A stretch of DNA of 64,000 bases, from positions 1 through 64,000 of the forward strand of contig NZ_FQVQ01000006.1 of NCBI RefSeq assembly GCF_900129405.1, in the 5' to 3' direction. Both the position numbers and the translations under genes were made by a program. The DNA comes from Flavobacterium fontis (GTDB taxonomy: Bacteria > Bacteroidota > Bacteroidia > Flavobacteriales > Flavobacteriaceae). A model generated the notes under the pieces. The model was not told where the DNA came from. It made no database searches and was given only the letters and a program-made list of their open reading frames with translations. This document shows positions 19,597 through 27,491 of the stretch, piece after piece. The first letter of the stretch is position 1; every line of letters starts with the position of its first letter.

Positions 19597-20904
19597 ATGG
19601 CAAAGTTTGAATTGAAATTACCGAAAATGGGGGAGAGTGTTGCAGAGGCAACCATTACCAATTGGTTAAAAAACGTGGGCGATACCATTGCTGCTGATGA
19701 AGCGGTTTTGGAAATTGCCACAGATAAAGTGGATAGCGAAGTACCCAGTGAAGTTTCGGGAACGCTTTCTGAAATCTTATTTCAAGTCAACGATGTCGTA
19801 AAAGTAGGACAAACGATTGCCATTATCGAAACCGAAGGTGGTGCTGTTGCTGAACCCGTTGTCCAAGCCGTAGCAGCTGCTCCTGTGGTTGAAGCGGTGG
19901 CTGCTGCTGTGGAAGTAGCGAAAGAGATGGCTGCTCCAGCTGATTTTTCAGGTTCGGATAAATTTTATTCTCCTTTGGTTAAAAATATTGCCAAGGAAGA
20001 AGGAATTTCTGTAGCCGAATTGGATACGATTGCCGGCTCGGGTAAAGACGGCCGTGTCACCAAAGAAGATTTGTTACACTACATCAAAAATAGAGGAAAC
20101 CAACCTGCAGCGCCTGCCACTACCTCGGCTCCTGTAGCGACACCGGCTCCTGTGGCCGTTCCTGCAACGCAAGCAGTACCTGTTTCAGTAAACGGTGCCG
20201 ACGAAATTGTCGAAATGGACCGTATGCGCAAATTGATTTCAAAGTACATGGTCGAATCAGTGCAGACTTCGGCGCACGTGCAGTCGTTTATTGAGGTTGA
20301 TGTGACCAATATTGTGAAATGGCGCGATAAGGTGAAAAATGAGTTTGAAAAGCGCGAAGGGGAGAAGCTTACCTTTACTCCGATATTTATGGAAGCGGTG
20401 GCCAAAGCGTTGAAAGATTTCCCCATGATGAATATATCTGTTGAAGGCGAATACATTATCAAGAAGAAAAATATCAATTTGGGAATGGCTGCGGCCTTAC
20501 CCAATGGCAATTTGATTGTTCCCGTGATTAAAAATGCCGATCAGTTGAATTTGGTGGGTATGGCCAAAGCGGTGAATGATTTAGGAAACCGCGCCAAAGC
20601 AGGGAAATTAAAACCCGATGATACCCAAGGCGGAACGTATACTGTAACCAATGTAGGAACGTTTGGTTCGGTTTTTGGGACGCCAATCATCAATCAACCT
20701 CAAGTGGGAATTTTGGCTTTGGGGGCGATCCGAAAAGTGCCAGCAGTCATCGAAACGCCAGAGGGCGACTTCATTGGTATCCGTCATAAAATGTTTTTAT
20801 CACACAGTTATGATCACCGCGTGGTCGATGGTGCTTTGGGCGGAAGCTTTGTGAAGCGCGTCGCCGATTATTTGGAAGCGTGGGATAGTAACCGTACGAT
20901 TTAA
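19597..20904 (+). CDS. Dihydrolipoamide acyltransferase (2-oxoacid dehydrogenase E2)
   Basis: This 435-aa core subunit of a 2-oxoacid dehydrogenase complex moves an acyl group from lipoamide to CoA. Domains in order: lipoyl domain (1-78) with the lipoylated Lys in EIATDKVDSEV; an Ala/Val/Pro-rich linker; the E3/E1-binding domain (about 126-162: SPLVKNIAKEEGISVAEL, then DGRVTKEDLLHYI); a second Ala/Pro linker; and the catalytic domain (about 200-435) with HRVVDGALGG supplying the active-site His and Asp. A single lipoyl domain and no adjacent E1 or E3 are typical of the stand-alone branched-chain or 2-oxoglutarate-type E2 in Flavobacteriia. The exact substrate cannot be fixed from sequence alone. 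Confidence 0.93.
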   Translation: MAKFELKLPKMGESVAEATITNWLKNVGDTIAADEAVLEIATDKVDSEVPSEVSGTLSEILFQVNDVVKVGQTIAIIETEGGAVAEPVVQAVAAAPVVEAVAAAVEVAKEMAAPADFSGSDKFYSPLVKNIAKEEGISVAELDTIAGSGKDGRVTKEDLLHYIKNRGNQPAAPATTSAPVATPAPVAVPATQAVPVSVNGADEIVEMDRMRKLISKYMVESVQTSAHVQSFIEVDVTNIVKWRDKVKNEFEKREGEKLTFTPIFMEAVAKALKDFPMMNISVEGEYIIKKKNINLGMAAALPNGNLIVPVIKNADQLNLVGMAKAVNDLGNRAKAGKLKPDDTQGGTYTVTNVGTFGSVFGTPIINQPQVGILALGAIRKVPAVIETPEGDFIGIRHKMFLSHSYDHRVVDGALGGSFVKRVADYLEAWDSNRTI

Positions 20905-20914
20905 TACAACCTAT

Positions 20915-20941
20915 AAAACCCGACATCACGTCGGGTTTTTT
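20915..20941 (+). terminator. Terminator of the E2 gene
   Basis: AAAACCCGAC pairs with GTCGGGTTTT around ATCAC and ends in a T run. It sits between convergent genes and may act on both. Confidence 0.9.
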
Positions 20942-20942
20942 C

Positions 20943-21353
20943 TTACGCACTCGGTTTGATGGTAATCACCACAGATTCCTCAAATCGGTATTCTCCTTTT
21001 TTATAAATCTCTTTATTCGAGAGTATTACCTCATAAGTGTAAATTCCTTTGGGGAGTTCCAACAAACACTCTTTTCCGTCGTTTTGGACAACAAGTTCTT
21101 TCTTGATTTCCTCACCATCTTCTCCTTTTCCAGTAATTCGGAACGTTATTTTCTCGGTTAATTTGTTTTTGATGCATACCTGATCGAGGGTTGTTTTGGA
21201 CGCGTTGGAATTTCCTTTAGCGATTTTAAAAATCGTTAGTCCGTTCAACAACAATTCGCCTCCCCGAATCACCGTTTGTAAATCTGCTTGGGCTTGAGCA
21301 CCCGAAAAACAAAATATCCAGAAAAAGAGTCCAATTGTACGAAATTGTAACAT
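20943..21353 (-). CDS. Hypothetical secreted protein
   Basis: This 136-aa protein has a signal peptide (LFFWIFCFSGAQAQA) cut at about residue 22. The mature part of about 115 aa is a likely beta-sandwich with two Cys (CIKNK and ECLLEL), and reads like a small Ig-like domain (KITFRITGKGEDG, YTYEVILSNKE). I do not recognise a family. The gene starts only nine bases after the stop of the other small secreted gene, so the two are co-transcribed and probably act together in the periplasm or on the surface. Confidence 0.75.
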   Translation of the reverse strand: MLQFRTIGLFFWIFCFSGAQAQADLQTVIRGGELLLNGLTIFKIAKGNSNASKTTLDQVCIKNKLTEKITFRITGKGEDGEEIKKELVVQNDGKECLLELPKGIYTYEVILSNKEIYKKGEYRFEESVVITIKPSA

Positions 21354-21362
21354 CCTTAAGTC

Positions 21363-21749
21363 TTAACCTGTTATGGATGCGATGAGCATTCTTCGTAATC
21401 GGGTAACTGTGGCTGCTACTTCAGCGCAGCCCACGGTTGCAGAAGCAGTAACGGTAACACTCGCCAAACCCACAGACATGGTAACACTAACTTCAAGAGA
21501 GACTTCGCATTTATCTGCATTACGTTGCGTTTCGGTGTTGACTAGAGCACCTTCTTTAAGAATAATTTCCAGTCCTTCATCAAATTCGGCTAGGGATTTA
21601 AATTGGTAGGCTACCTTGTCGGTATTCGTTTTACTGACCAAAGAAATGGATTGCACAATCGCTTTTTCGGTCAATGTTTCTTTGTTTTGCGCTTGGGAGG
21701 GGATTCCGATGAATAGAGTGGCGATAAGGCCAAAGATTAGATTTTTCAT
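21363..21749 (-). CDS. Hypothetical small secreted protein with alternating Val/Thr/Ala tail
   Basis: This 128-aa protein has a signal peptide (LIFGLIATLFIGIPSQAQ) followed by a helical segment. It then has a striking run of alternating hydrophobic and small residues (EVSVTMSVGLASVTVTASATVGCAEVAATVTRL, quoted here in parts) with two Cys that could pair. Such a beta-prone tail resembles small curli/amyloid-like or glycine-bacteriocin-like secreted peptides, but that is only an impression. It is the first gene of a two-gene unit with the 20943 gene. It sits next to a 675-bp non-coding stretch, which may carry its regulation. Confidence 0.72.
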   Translation of the reverse strand: MKNLIFGLIATLFIGIPSQAQNKETLTEKAIVQSISLVSKTNTDKVAYQFKSLAEFDEGLEIILKEGALVNTETQRNADKCEVSLEVSVTMSVGLASVTVTASATVGCAEVAATVTRLRRMLIASITG

Positions 21750-22398
21750 AATTTTGAATGGCTTAAAAATGAGGTCCGAAGACCGGTTTTGATTTGTTAG
21801 TTCTGTCCTTTGAAGTATAACAAATCGTCTAATTTCTTCAAAGGTTCCTTTCCATTAAGTAATGCGCGGAAACAGCATTACGGGGTCACAGTTGGGGGTT
21901 AGCCACGATTTAACCGAAGTTGGACTTTAGTTATGGATTAAAAAATTAGTATCAACACCTTCAAGTTTTTCGAAATTCAACTGGAAATGTTCAGATTCCC
22001 ATTACAGGAAATGAGTTGATTTAAGGGCATCCCTATGGGAGTTGAATTGGACTATATTTTAACGAATTAAAAAAAGAGTATCTAAGAATTCCGTCCTTAC
22101 TATAAATTCACAGGAGGTTTTACGATCCTACGTCTCAGCGCCTTCCTTTTTCTATTTATCGCTTTCATTGGGCATGGAGTTGAAATCATTTTAAAGGTGT
22201 TTATTGTTGAGGTAAAACTATCGCTTTTTTTCAAAGGAGCTTTACACTAAAAGTGTACTATTTGTTAAATTTTATCATTCTTTGTGCTATAAAATGCTAG
22301 TAATAAATTGAATATATATAGCTTGTGCTTCAAAAAAGCACCAATACAACATGCGGTAAATTATGTTGAAATATCGATTAACGGTACATGCAATCCCG
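21750..22398. other. Gene-free stretch of about 650 bp with one inverted repeat
   Basis: No convincing gene is seen on either strand. The only clear structure is a perfect 9-bp inverted repeat, CCTTTGAAG (21807-21815) and CTTCAAAGG (21836-21844), separated by 20 bases and upstream of the small secreted gene pair. A weak hairpin, GTGCTT/AAGCAC, lies at about 22325-22341. The region could hold a long 5' leader, a small RNA or a decayed gene. Confidence 0.5.
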
Positions 22399-22406
22399 TA
22401 TATTTG
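22399..22406 (+). promoter_or_regulatory. -7 promoter box of the exonuclease/FAH/Hpt/cinA run
   Basis: TATATTTG, 18 bp upstream of the ATG at 22425. No TTG at the usual distance. Confidence 0.55.
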
Positions 22407-22424
22407 TCCGCTTGATTTGTAAAA

Positions 22425-23198
22425 ATGGAATTAAAATTAAACCGACCGCTTTGTTTTTTTGATTTAGAAACAACCGGAATTGATGTGGCGCGTGACCGCA
22501 TTGTTGAAATTTCAATTGTTAAGGTATATCCCAACGGGAACCAAGAAAGTCGCACGTGGTTGGTAAACCCCACCATTCCCATTCCCCCACAAGCAACGGC
22601 TGTGCATGGAATTTCCAATGAAAAAGTTGCCCAAGAGCCTACCTTTAAAGAATTGGCCCCTCAAATCCATGCGATGATCAAGGACTCTGATTTGGCCGGA
22701 TACAATTCCGATCGCTTTGATATTCCGTTGTTGGCCGAGGAGTTGTTGCGCGCGGAGGTGGATTTTGACATGAAAAATCGCGTCGCCGTTGATGTGCAAA
22801 CCATTTTTCATAAAAAAGAGGAACGTACTTTGAGTGCAGCCTATCGTTTTTATTGTAATCAAACTTTGGATAATGCCCACAGTGCTGAAGCAGATACCAA
22901 AGCAACTTTTGAAATTCTCAAAGCGCAATTGGACCGTTATCCCGATTTACCCAACGATGTTAAAGCACTTTCAGAGTATACAACACGAAAAAAAGCGGTT
23001 GATTTTGCAGGGTTCATTGCATTGGACGATAAAGGTCGCGAGATTTTTACTTTCGGGAAGCATAAAGGCGCTCTTGTGGAAGATGTTTTTGAAAAAGAGC
23101 CCGGTTATTTTGGTTGGATTCAAGGAGCTGATTTTCCATTGTACACCAAAAAGGTGCTTACAGGCATCAAACTCCGTAAGTTAAATACTAAATCCTAA
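22425..23198 (+). CDS. DEDDh 3'-5' exonuclease (DnaQ-like)
   Basis: This 257-aa protein has the DEDDh nuclease motifs: FFDLETTGID (Asp/Glu), the central NSDRFDIPLL (Asp), and HSAEADTKATFEIL (His and final Asp). That is the fold of the DNA polymerase III epsilon proofreading subunit and RNase T. A C-terminal part (about 195-257) with FTFGKHKGALVEDVFEKEPGYFGWI resembles the accessory domain seen at the C-terminus of exodeoxyribonuclease X-like proteins. It is cytoplasmic and probably acts in DNA repair or RNA turnover. It is the first gene of a run of four closely spaced plus-strand genes. Confidence 0.9.
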   Translation: MELKLNRPLCFFDLETTGIDVARDRIVEISIVKVYPNGNQESRTWLVNPTIPIPPQATAVHGISNEKVAQEPTFKELAPQIHAMIKDSDLAGYNSDRFDIPLLAEELLRAEVDFDMKNRVAVDVQTIFHKKEERTLSAAYRFYCNQTLDNAHSAEADTKATFEILKAQLDRYPDLPNDVKALSEYTTRKKAVDFAGFIALDDKGREIFTFGKHKGALVEDVFEKEPGYFGWIQGADFPLYTKKVLTGIKLRKLNTKS

Positions 23199-23244
23199 TC
23201 GCTTTTTAAGTTAGGGTAGGGTAAAACCGCTTAAAACTGTTACC

Positions 23245-23856
23245 ATGAAAATCATTTGTATCGGAAGAAATTATGTGCAACACATTGCCGAACTTCAGAA
23301 TGAGCGTCCTGAGGCCCCGGTTGTGTTTTTAAAACCGGATTCTTCGATTTTACTGAAGCAACACCCTTTTGTGATTCCCGAGTTTTCCAACGATGTGCAT
23401 CATGAAGTAGAGGTTTTGGTCAAAATCAATAAAGTCGGAAAATACATCGATGTTAAAATGGCGCATCAATACTATGACGAAATTGGATTAGGCATCGATT
23501 TTACAGCCCGCGATCTTCAAGAACAACTCAAAAAGAAGGGATTACCTTGGGAAAAAGCAAAAGCATTTGACGGTTCAGCGGTTATTGGTGAATTTTATCC
23601 GAAATCTGATTTTGAATCGGTTGAAAATATTAATTTTGAGTTACATTCCAACGGAAACGTGGTTCAAAAAGGAAATACAGCGCAGATGTTGTGGAAAATA
23701 GACGAGCAAATTGCGTATGTTTCACAGTATTTTACGTTAAAAAAAGGAGACATCTTATTTACGGGAACCCCCGAAGGTGTCGCCAAAGTTCATCCCAATG
23801 ATAAATTGGAAGGATTTATTGAAGGAAAAAAAGCATTTCGAATACACATTAAATAA
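23245..23856 (+). CDS. Fumarylacetoacetate hydrolase family protein
   Basis: This 203-aa protein is the compact, single-domain FAH type that hydrolyses acyl-pyruvates or decarboxylates oxaloacetate. Motifs: CIGRNYVQH at the start, VVFLKPDSS, HHEVEVLVKI with the metal-binding Glu pair, GIDFTARDLQ (metal Asp), KAFDGSAVIG and GDILFTGTPEGV. Substrate cannot be told from sequence. It lies 46 bp after the exonuclease and 24 bp before the Hpt gene, in the same orientation. Confidence 0.92.
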   Translation: MKIICIGRNYVQHIAELQNERPEAPVVFLKPDSSILLKQHPFVIPEFSNDVHHEVEVLVKINKVGKYIDVKMAHQYYDEIGLGIDFTARDLQEQLKKKGLPWEKAKAFDGSAVIGEFYPKSDFESVENINFELHSNGNVVQKGNTAQMLWKIDEQIAYVSQYFTLKKGDILFTGTPEGVAKVHPNDKLEGFIEGKKAFRIHIK

Positions 23857-23880
23857 AGGCAAATAATCGAATATCTACGA

Positions 23881-24225
23881 ATGGCAATTAATTACAACCT
23901 AGCAAAAGTATATGCACTATCGGATAATGATCCGGAGTTTGTCATGCAAATCATCACCTTGTTTGTTACTGAAGTTCCACAAGACTTGCAACAAATAGAA
24001 TTGGGCATCAAAACCAAAGACCACAAATTGGCCTATGCGTATGCTCATAAAATCAAACCCACACTCGATTTGTTGGGGATGACTATGGCCCATGAAGAAA
24101 TTTTACAAGTGGAAGCTTGGACCAAAGCTGAAGGAAAACGCAAAGAAATTGAAGCTACTTTTGAAAGTATTCAGGTTCAAGTTGAAAAAGCGGTTAAAGA
24201 GATAAAAAAAGATTTCGAAATTTAA
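23881..24225 (+). CDS. Hpt domain phosphotransfer protein
   Basis: This 114-aa four-helix bundle has the histidine phosphotransfer motif AYAHKIKPTLDLLGM, with His at about residue 56 as the phosphate acceptor. It has no kinase or receiver domain, so it relays phosphate between a hybrid kinase and a response regulator encoded elsewhere. It starts 24 bp after the FAH gene and ends 18 bp before cinA, which suggests co-transcription. No functional connection to those neighbours is obvious. A receiver-only regulator and PAS kinase lie at 52262-54374 but need not be its partners. Confidence 0.88.
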   Translation: MAINYNLAKVYALSDNDPEFVMQIITLFVTEVPQDLQQIELGIKTKDHKLAYAYAHKIKPTLDLLGMTMAHEEILQVEAWTKAEGKRKEIEATFESIQVQVEKAVKEIKKDFEI

Positions 24226-24243
24226 TCGGAAATTGATTTTCTT

Positions 24244-25494
24244 ATGAAAGCTGCCATTGTCACCATTGGAGATGAGATCCTTATTGGGCAAATCGCCGAT
24301 ACCAATTCAACATTTATTGCTAAAGCTTTGGATAGAATTGGGGTGCAAACCGTGGAAATGCGTTCCATAAGTGATCAACGGGAAGCGTTGCTGCACACCT
24401 TTTCGGCCTATCAGAATCAAGTCGATTTTGTAGTGATGACCGGAGGTTTGGGACCTACCAAAGATGATATCACCAAAAAAACCTTAGCCGACTACTTTGA
24501 AGACACTTTAGTGCGCAACTCCGACGTTGAACAGCATGTAGTTGCGCTCATTGAAAAGGTTTTACAACGGCCTGCTTCACAGCTGAATAAAGACCAAGCG
24601 TTGGTACCTTCCCAAGCGCAGGTACTTTTCAATGCTGTCGGAACAGCTCCGGGGATGTGGATTCAAAAAGAGCAAACGGTATTTATTTCGATGCCCGGTG
24701 TTCCTTATGAGATGAAACATTTGATGGAACAACAAGTCATTCCCAAAATAGCCGCCGAATACCAGCGTCCTTATATTCTTCACAAAACCTTACTAACCTA
24801 TGGTTTGGGCGAAAGTGTCGTCGCAGAGCGTATTGAGGCTTGGGAAAATCAATTGCCCGAATACATAAAATTAGCCTATTTACCTGCTCCGGGGCGCGTA
24901 CGTTTACGTCTTACTGCACGCGGAACCGATTTAAAACTATTGGAAGAAGTAGTAGCTCAAGCAGTAGCAGCGGTTACCCCGTTGATTAGCGATATTCTGG
25001 TTGGTTTTGAAGAAGACGAAACGATAGAAGTGGTTGTGGGTCGATTGTTAGCACAAAGCGGTCAAACGTTGGCCACCGCTGAAAGTTGTACGGGAGGAAA
25101 AATAGCCCAACTGCTCACATCCGTTTCAGGCGCTTCTGCCTATTTCAAAGGAAGTGTAGTGTGTTATGCGACCGAAATAAAAACAAAACTTTTGGGTGTC
25201 GACCCTCAGCTGAATGCCACCCATAGTGTAGTCAGTGCCGAAGTGGCAAAAGCGATGGCTTTGGGCGTGCAAACGCAAATGCAATCCGATTATGCTTTGG
25301 CGACAACCGGTAATGCCGGACCCCAAAAAGGCGAATCGGATGCCGAAGTGGGCACCGTATTTATTGCCTTGGCTACCCCGCAAGAGGTTGTTGTTGAGCG
25401 CTTTAATTTTGGTCAACCCCGTGAGAAAGTAATAGACCGAGCTACCGTTAAAGCCTTGGAAATGCTGCAAAAAGAAATTTTAAAAAATCTATAA
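24244..25494 (+). CDS. cinA: CinA: competence/damage-inducible protein with nicotinamide-nucleotide amidase domain
   Basis: This 416-aa two-domain protein has an N-terminal MoCF-like domain (about 1-170: [29 protein letters not shown]) that hydrolyses ADP-ribose-type nucleotides in related enzymes. Its C-terminal CinA/PncC domain (about 255-416: [33 protein letters not shown]) deamidates NMN to nicotinate mononucleotide in pyridine-nucleotide salvage. The full-length fusion is intact. It is the last gene of the four-gene run and is followed by the ribosomal protein cluster with its own promoter. Confidence 0.95.
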   Translation: MKAAIVTIGDEILIGQIADTNSTFIAKALDRIGVQTVEMRSISDQREALLHTFSAYQNQVDFVVMTGGLGPTKDDITKKTLADYFEDTLVRNSDVEQHVVALIEKVLQRPASQLNKDQALVPSQAQVLFNAVGTAPGMWIQKEQTVFISMPGVPYEMKHLMEQQVIPKIAAEYQRPYILHKTLLTYGLGESVVAERIEAWENQLPEYIKLAYLPAPGRVRLRLTARGTDLKLLEEVVAQAVAAVTPLISDILVGFEEDETIEVVVGRLLAQSGQTLATAESCTGGKIAQLLTSVSGASAYFKGSVVCYATEIKTKLLGVDPQLNATHSVVSAEVAKAMALGVQTQMQSDYALATTGNAGPQKGESDAEVGTVFIALATPQEVVVERFNFGQPREKVIDRATVKALEMLQKEILKNL

Positions 25495-25501
25495 TATTTT
25501 T

Positions 25502-25532
25502 TTGTGTGTAAGGTTTCTTTTTTGTTTCTTTG
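25502..25532 (+). promoter_or_regulatory. Candidate promoter of rpmB
   Basis: TTG (25502-25504), a 20-bp spacer and TTTCTTTG (25525-25532), one mismatch from TAnnTTTG, lie upstream of the ribosomal cluster. Confidence 0.45.
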
Positions 25533-25568
25533 CACCCTGATTTTGAATAACGATAAAAGAAAAGCATA

Positions 25569-25802
25569 ATGTCAAGAGTTTGTGACCTTACAGGTAAGAG
25601 AGCGATGGTTGGAAACAACGTTTCTCACGCGATGAACAAAACGAAACGCAAGTTTTCTGTGAACTTAGTTAAAAAACGTTTCTACCTTGCTGAAGAAGAT
25701 AGATGGGTTACCTTACGTGTAGCTGCATCAACGATTAAAACAATCAACAAAAAAGGCATTGCGGCTGTATTGAAAGATGCAAAAGCAAAAGGCTTTATTT
25801 AA
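25569..25802 (+). CDS. rpmB: 50S ribosomal protein L28
   Basis: This 77-aa protein starts [20 protein letters not shown] and continues [11 protein letters not shown] and [15 protein letters not shown], standard L28 landmarks. It is a component of the large subunit near the exit-tunnel side. It is first in the Bacteroidetes-typical order L28, L33, DUF4295, FtsY. Confidence 0.98.
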   Translation: MSRVCDLTGKRAMVGNNVSHAMNKTKRKFSVNLVKKRFYLAEEDRWVTLRVAASTIKTINKKGIAAVLKDAKAKGFI

Positions 25803-25827
25803 TCGGTAATCCTTAATATTAAAGACA

Positions 25828-26010
25828 ATGGCAAAGAAAGGTAATAGAATCCAAGTAATCTTAGAATGTACTGAGCACAAAGAATCAGGGATGCCTGGTA
25901 CGTCTCGTTATATCACGAAAAAGAACAAAAAAAATACGCCAGATCGTATGGAGTTGAAAAAATTCAACCCGATCTTAAAGCGAATGACTGTACACAAAGA
26001 AATTAAATAA
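25828..26010 (+). CDS. rpmG: 50S ribosomal protein L33
   Basis: This 60-aa protein contains [13 protein letters not shown] and [22 protein letters not shown], split here, then [14 protein letters not shown]. It is the zinc-free type: only one Cys remains, so the four-Cys ribbon is lost. It starts 25 bp after L28 in the same operon. Confidence 0.97.
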   Translation: MAKKGNRIQVILECTEHKESGMPGTSRYITKKNKKNTPDRMELKKFNPILKRMTVHKEIK

Positions 26011-26057
26011 TTACGAGATTTTTATTGTTTTAAAAATTTCAAATACCCTTTTGAATC

Positions 26058-26210
26058 ATGGCAAAGAAAACCGTAGCAACGTTACAAACCGCTTCAAAGA
26101 GATTAACAAAAGCCATTAAAATGGTAAAATCTCCCAAAACAGGTGCTTATACTTTCGTAGAGGCGATTATGTCTCCTGAAGAAGTTGATGAGTATTTGAA
26201 AAAGAAATAA
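26058..26210 (+). CDS. DUF4295 small basic protein
   Basis: This 50-aa Lys-rich protein begins MAKKTVATLQTASKRLTKAI and ends SPEEVDEYLKKK. It is conserved across Bacteroidetes directly after rpmG and before ftsY, and is annotated DUF4295. The basic composition and operon position suggest a ribosome-associated protein. That role is inferred. Confidence 0.93.
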   Translation: MAKKTVATLQTASKRLTKAIKMVKSPKTGAYTFVEAIMSPEEVDEYLKKK

Positions 26211-26232
26211 TCAGAAGCGAACCCAATATATT

Positions 26233-26263
26233 AAAGCTACTTTCACTTGAAAGTGGCTTTTTT
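26233..26263 (+). terminator. Terminator of the rpmB-rpmG-DUF4295 operon
   Basis: AAAGCTACTTTC pairs with GAAAGTGGCTTT (one T-G pair) and ends in six T residues. The ftsY promoter -33 element lies within its loop and descending arm. Confidence 0.85.
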
Positions 26264-26274
26264 ATTTATATTTG
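26247..26274 (+). promoter_or_regulatory. Promoter of ftsY
   Basis: TTG (26247-26249), a 17-bp spacer and TATATTTG (26267-26274) match the Bacteroidetes consensus exactly. Confidence 0.8.
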
Positions 26275-26306
26275 TCGAACAAAATTCACTGTAGTTGTAG
26301 TTCCTT

Positions 26307-27260
26307 ATGAGCTTTTTTAAACGCATATTTTCCTCCGAGAAAAAAGAGACCTTAGATAAAGGTTTGGAAAAAACAAAAACAAGTTTCTTTTCCAAACTCA
26401 CCAAAGCTGTTGCCGGGAAGTCTAAAGTTGATGATGAGGTGTTGGATAATTTGGAAGAAATTCTTGTTTCCTCCGATGTTGGGGTTAATACAACTCTTAA
26501 AATTATTGAGCGTATTGAAGAACGCGTGGCCCAAGACAAATACCTCGGAACCGATGAATTGAATCAAATTTTACGCGAAGAAATTGCAGGGTTACTCTCC
26601 GAAACCCAATCGGGTGAAGAAACGGAATTTGTTATACCCACCTCCTCACGACCTTACGTGATCATGGTCGTAGGGGTCAACGGCGTAGGAAAAACAACCA
26701 CCATCGGAAAATTGGCCCATCAATTCAAAAAAGCGGGGCACCAAGTCGTACTCGGAGCTGCCGATACCTTTCGCGCCGCAGCGATAGATCAATTGCAAAT
26801 CTGGGCCGATCGCGTGGAGGTTCCCATTGTAAAACAACAAATGGGTTCTGACCCAGCTTCTGTAGCATTTGACACCTTACAATCGGCTGTCGCGCAAAAA
26901 GCAGATGTCGTTATTATCGATACCGCGGGCCGTTTACACAACAAAGTGGGCTTAATGAACGAATTGTCTAAAGTTAAAAAAGTAATGCAAAAAGTAGTCC
27001 CCGATGCCCCACACGATGTGCTTTTAGTATTGGATGGCTCCACGGGACAGAACGCTTTTGAACAAGCCAAACAGTTTACTGCGGCCACTGAAGTGAGTTG
27101 TCTCGCAGTCACCAAATTGGACGGAACCGCCAAAGGAGGCGTCGTTATTGGGATCTCCGATCAGTTTCAAATCCCGGTTAAGTATATCGGAGTAGGTGAA
27201 GGGATCAATGACTTACAAGTGTTTAATAAATACGAATTTGTAGATAGTTTTTTCGCGTAA
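26307..27260 (+). CDS. ftsY: Signal recognition particle receptor FtsY
   Basis: This 317-aa GTPase docks SRP-ribosome complexes at the membrane for co-translational insertion. The N domain (about 30-95) is followed by the G domain with GVNGVGKTTTIGKLAHQ, ADTFRAAAIDQL, IDTAGRLHNK, TKLDGTAKGGV and the closing loop GVGEGINDLQVF. The long acidic A domain of E. coli is reduced to a short Lys-rich head, as is usual in Bacteroidetes. Its consensus promoter overlaps the terminator of the ribosomal operon. Confidence 0.97.
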   Translation: MSFFKRIFSSEKKETLDKGLEKTKTSFFSKLTKAVAGKSKVDDEVLDNLEEILVSSDVGVNTTLKIIERIEERVAQDKYLGTDELNQILREEIAGLLSETQSGEETEFVIPTSSRPYVIMVVGVNGVGKTTTIGKLAHQFKKAGHQVVLGAADTFRAAAIDQLQIWADRVEVPIVKQQMGSDPASVAFDTLQSAVAQKADVVIIDTAGRLHNKVGLMNELSKVKKVMQKVVPDAPHDVLLVLDGSTGQNAFEQAKQFTAATEVSCLAVTKLDGTAKGGVVIGISDQFQIPVKYIGVGEGINDLQVFNKYEFVDSFFA

Positions 27261-27261
27261 C

Positions 27262-27459
27262 ATGAAAAAAGTTATTCATTGGTACCGTAATGTACCTTTT
27301 TTAATTCTCATCCTCTTAAGCTTCGGCATTGGACTCTTATCCAAACTCGTAGAAGGACATTTTACCGACATCGCCATGGGCATGCAGCTTATCGCTTTCT
27401 TTTTCCTGCTTTCCGGTTTGATTCGTTTTTTTGACCGCGTTCTCTTTAAAACCAAATAA
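27262..27459 (+). CDS. Small two-helix membrane protein
   Basis: This 65-aa protein has two hydrophobic helices at about residues 10-29 and 38-57, with a short loop between and a basic C-terminus. It starts one base after the ftsY stop, so it is co-transcribed and translationally coupled with it. I recognise no family. The coupling with the SRP receptor may simply reflect operon packing. Confidence 0.8.
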   Translation: MKKVIHWYRNVPFLILILLSFGIGLLSKLVEGHFTDIAMGMQLIAFFFLLSGLIRFFDRVLFKTK

Positions 27460-27460
27460 A

Positions 27461-27491
27461 AAAATGCGCCTAAAAAAGCGCATTTATTTTT
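27461..27491. terminator. Bidirectional terminator between ftsY operon and serine hydrolase
   Basis: AAATGCGC pairs with GCGCATTT around CTAAAAAA, with A and T runs on both sides. The minus-strand gene's TAG stop lies in the loop. Confidence 0.85.
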
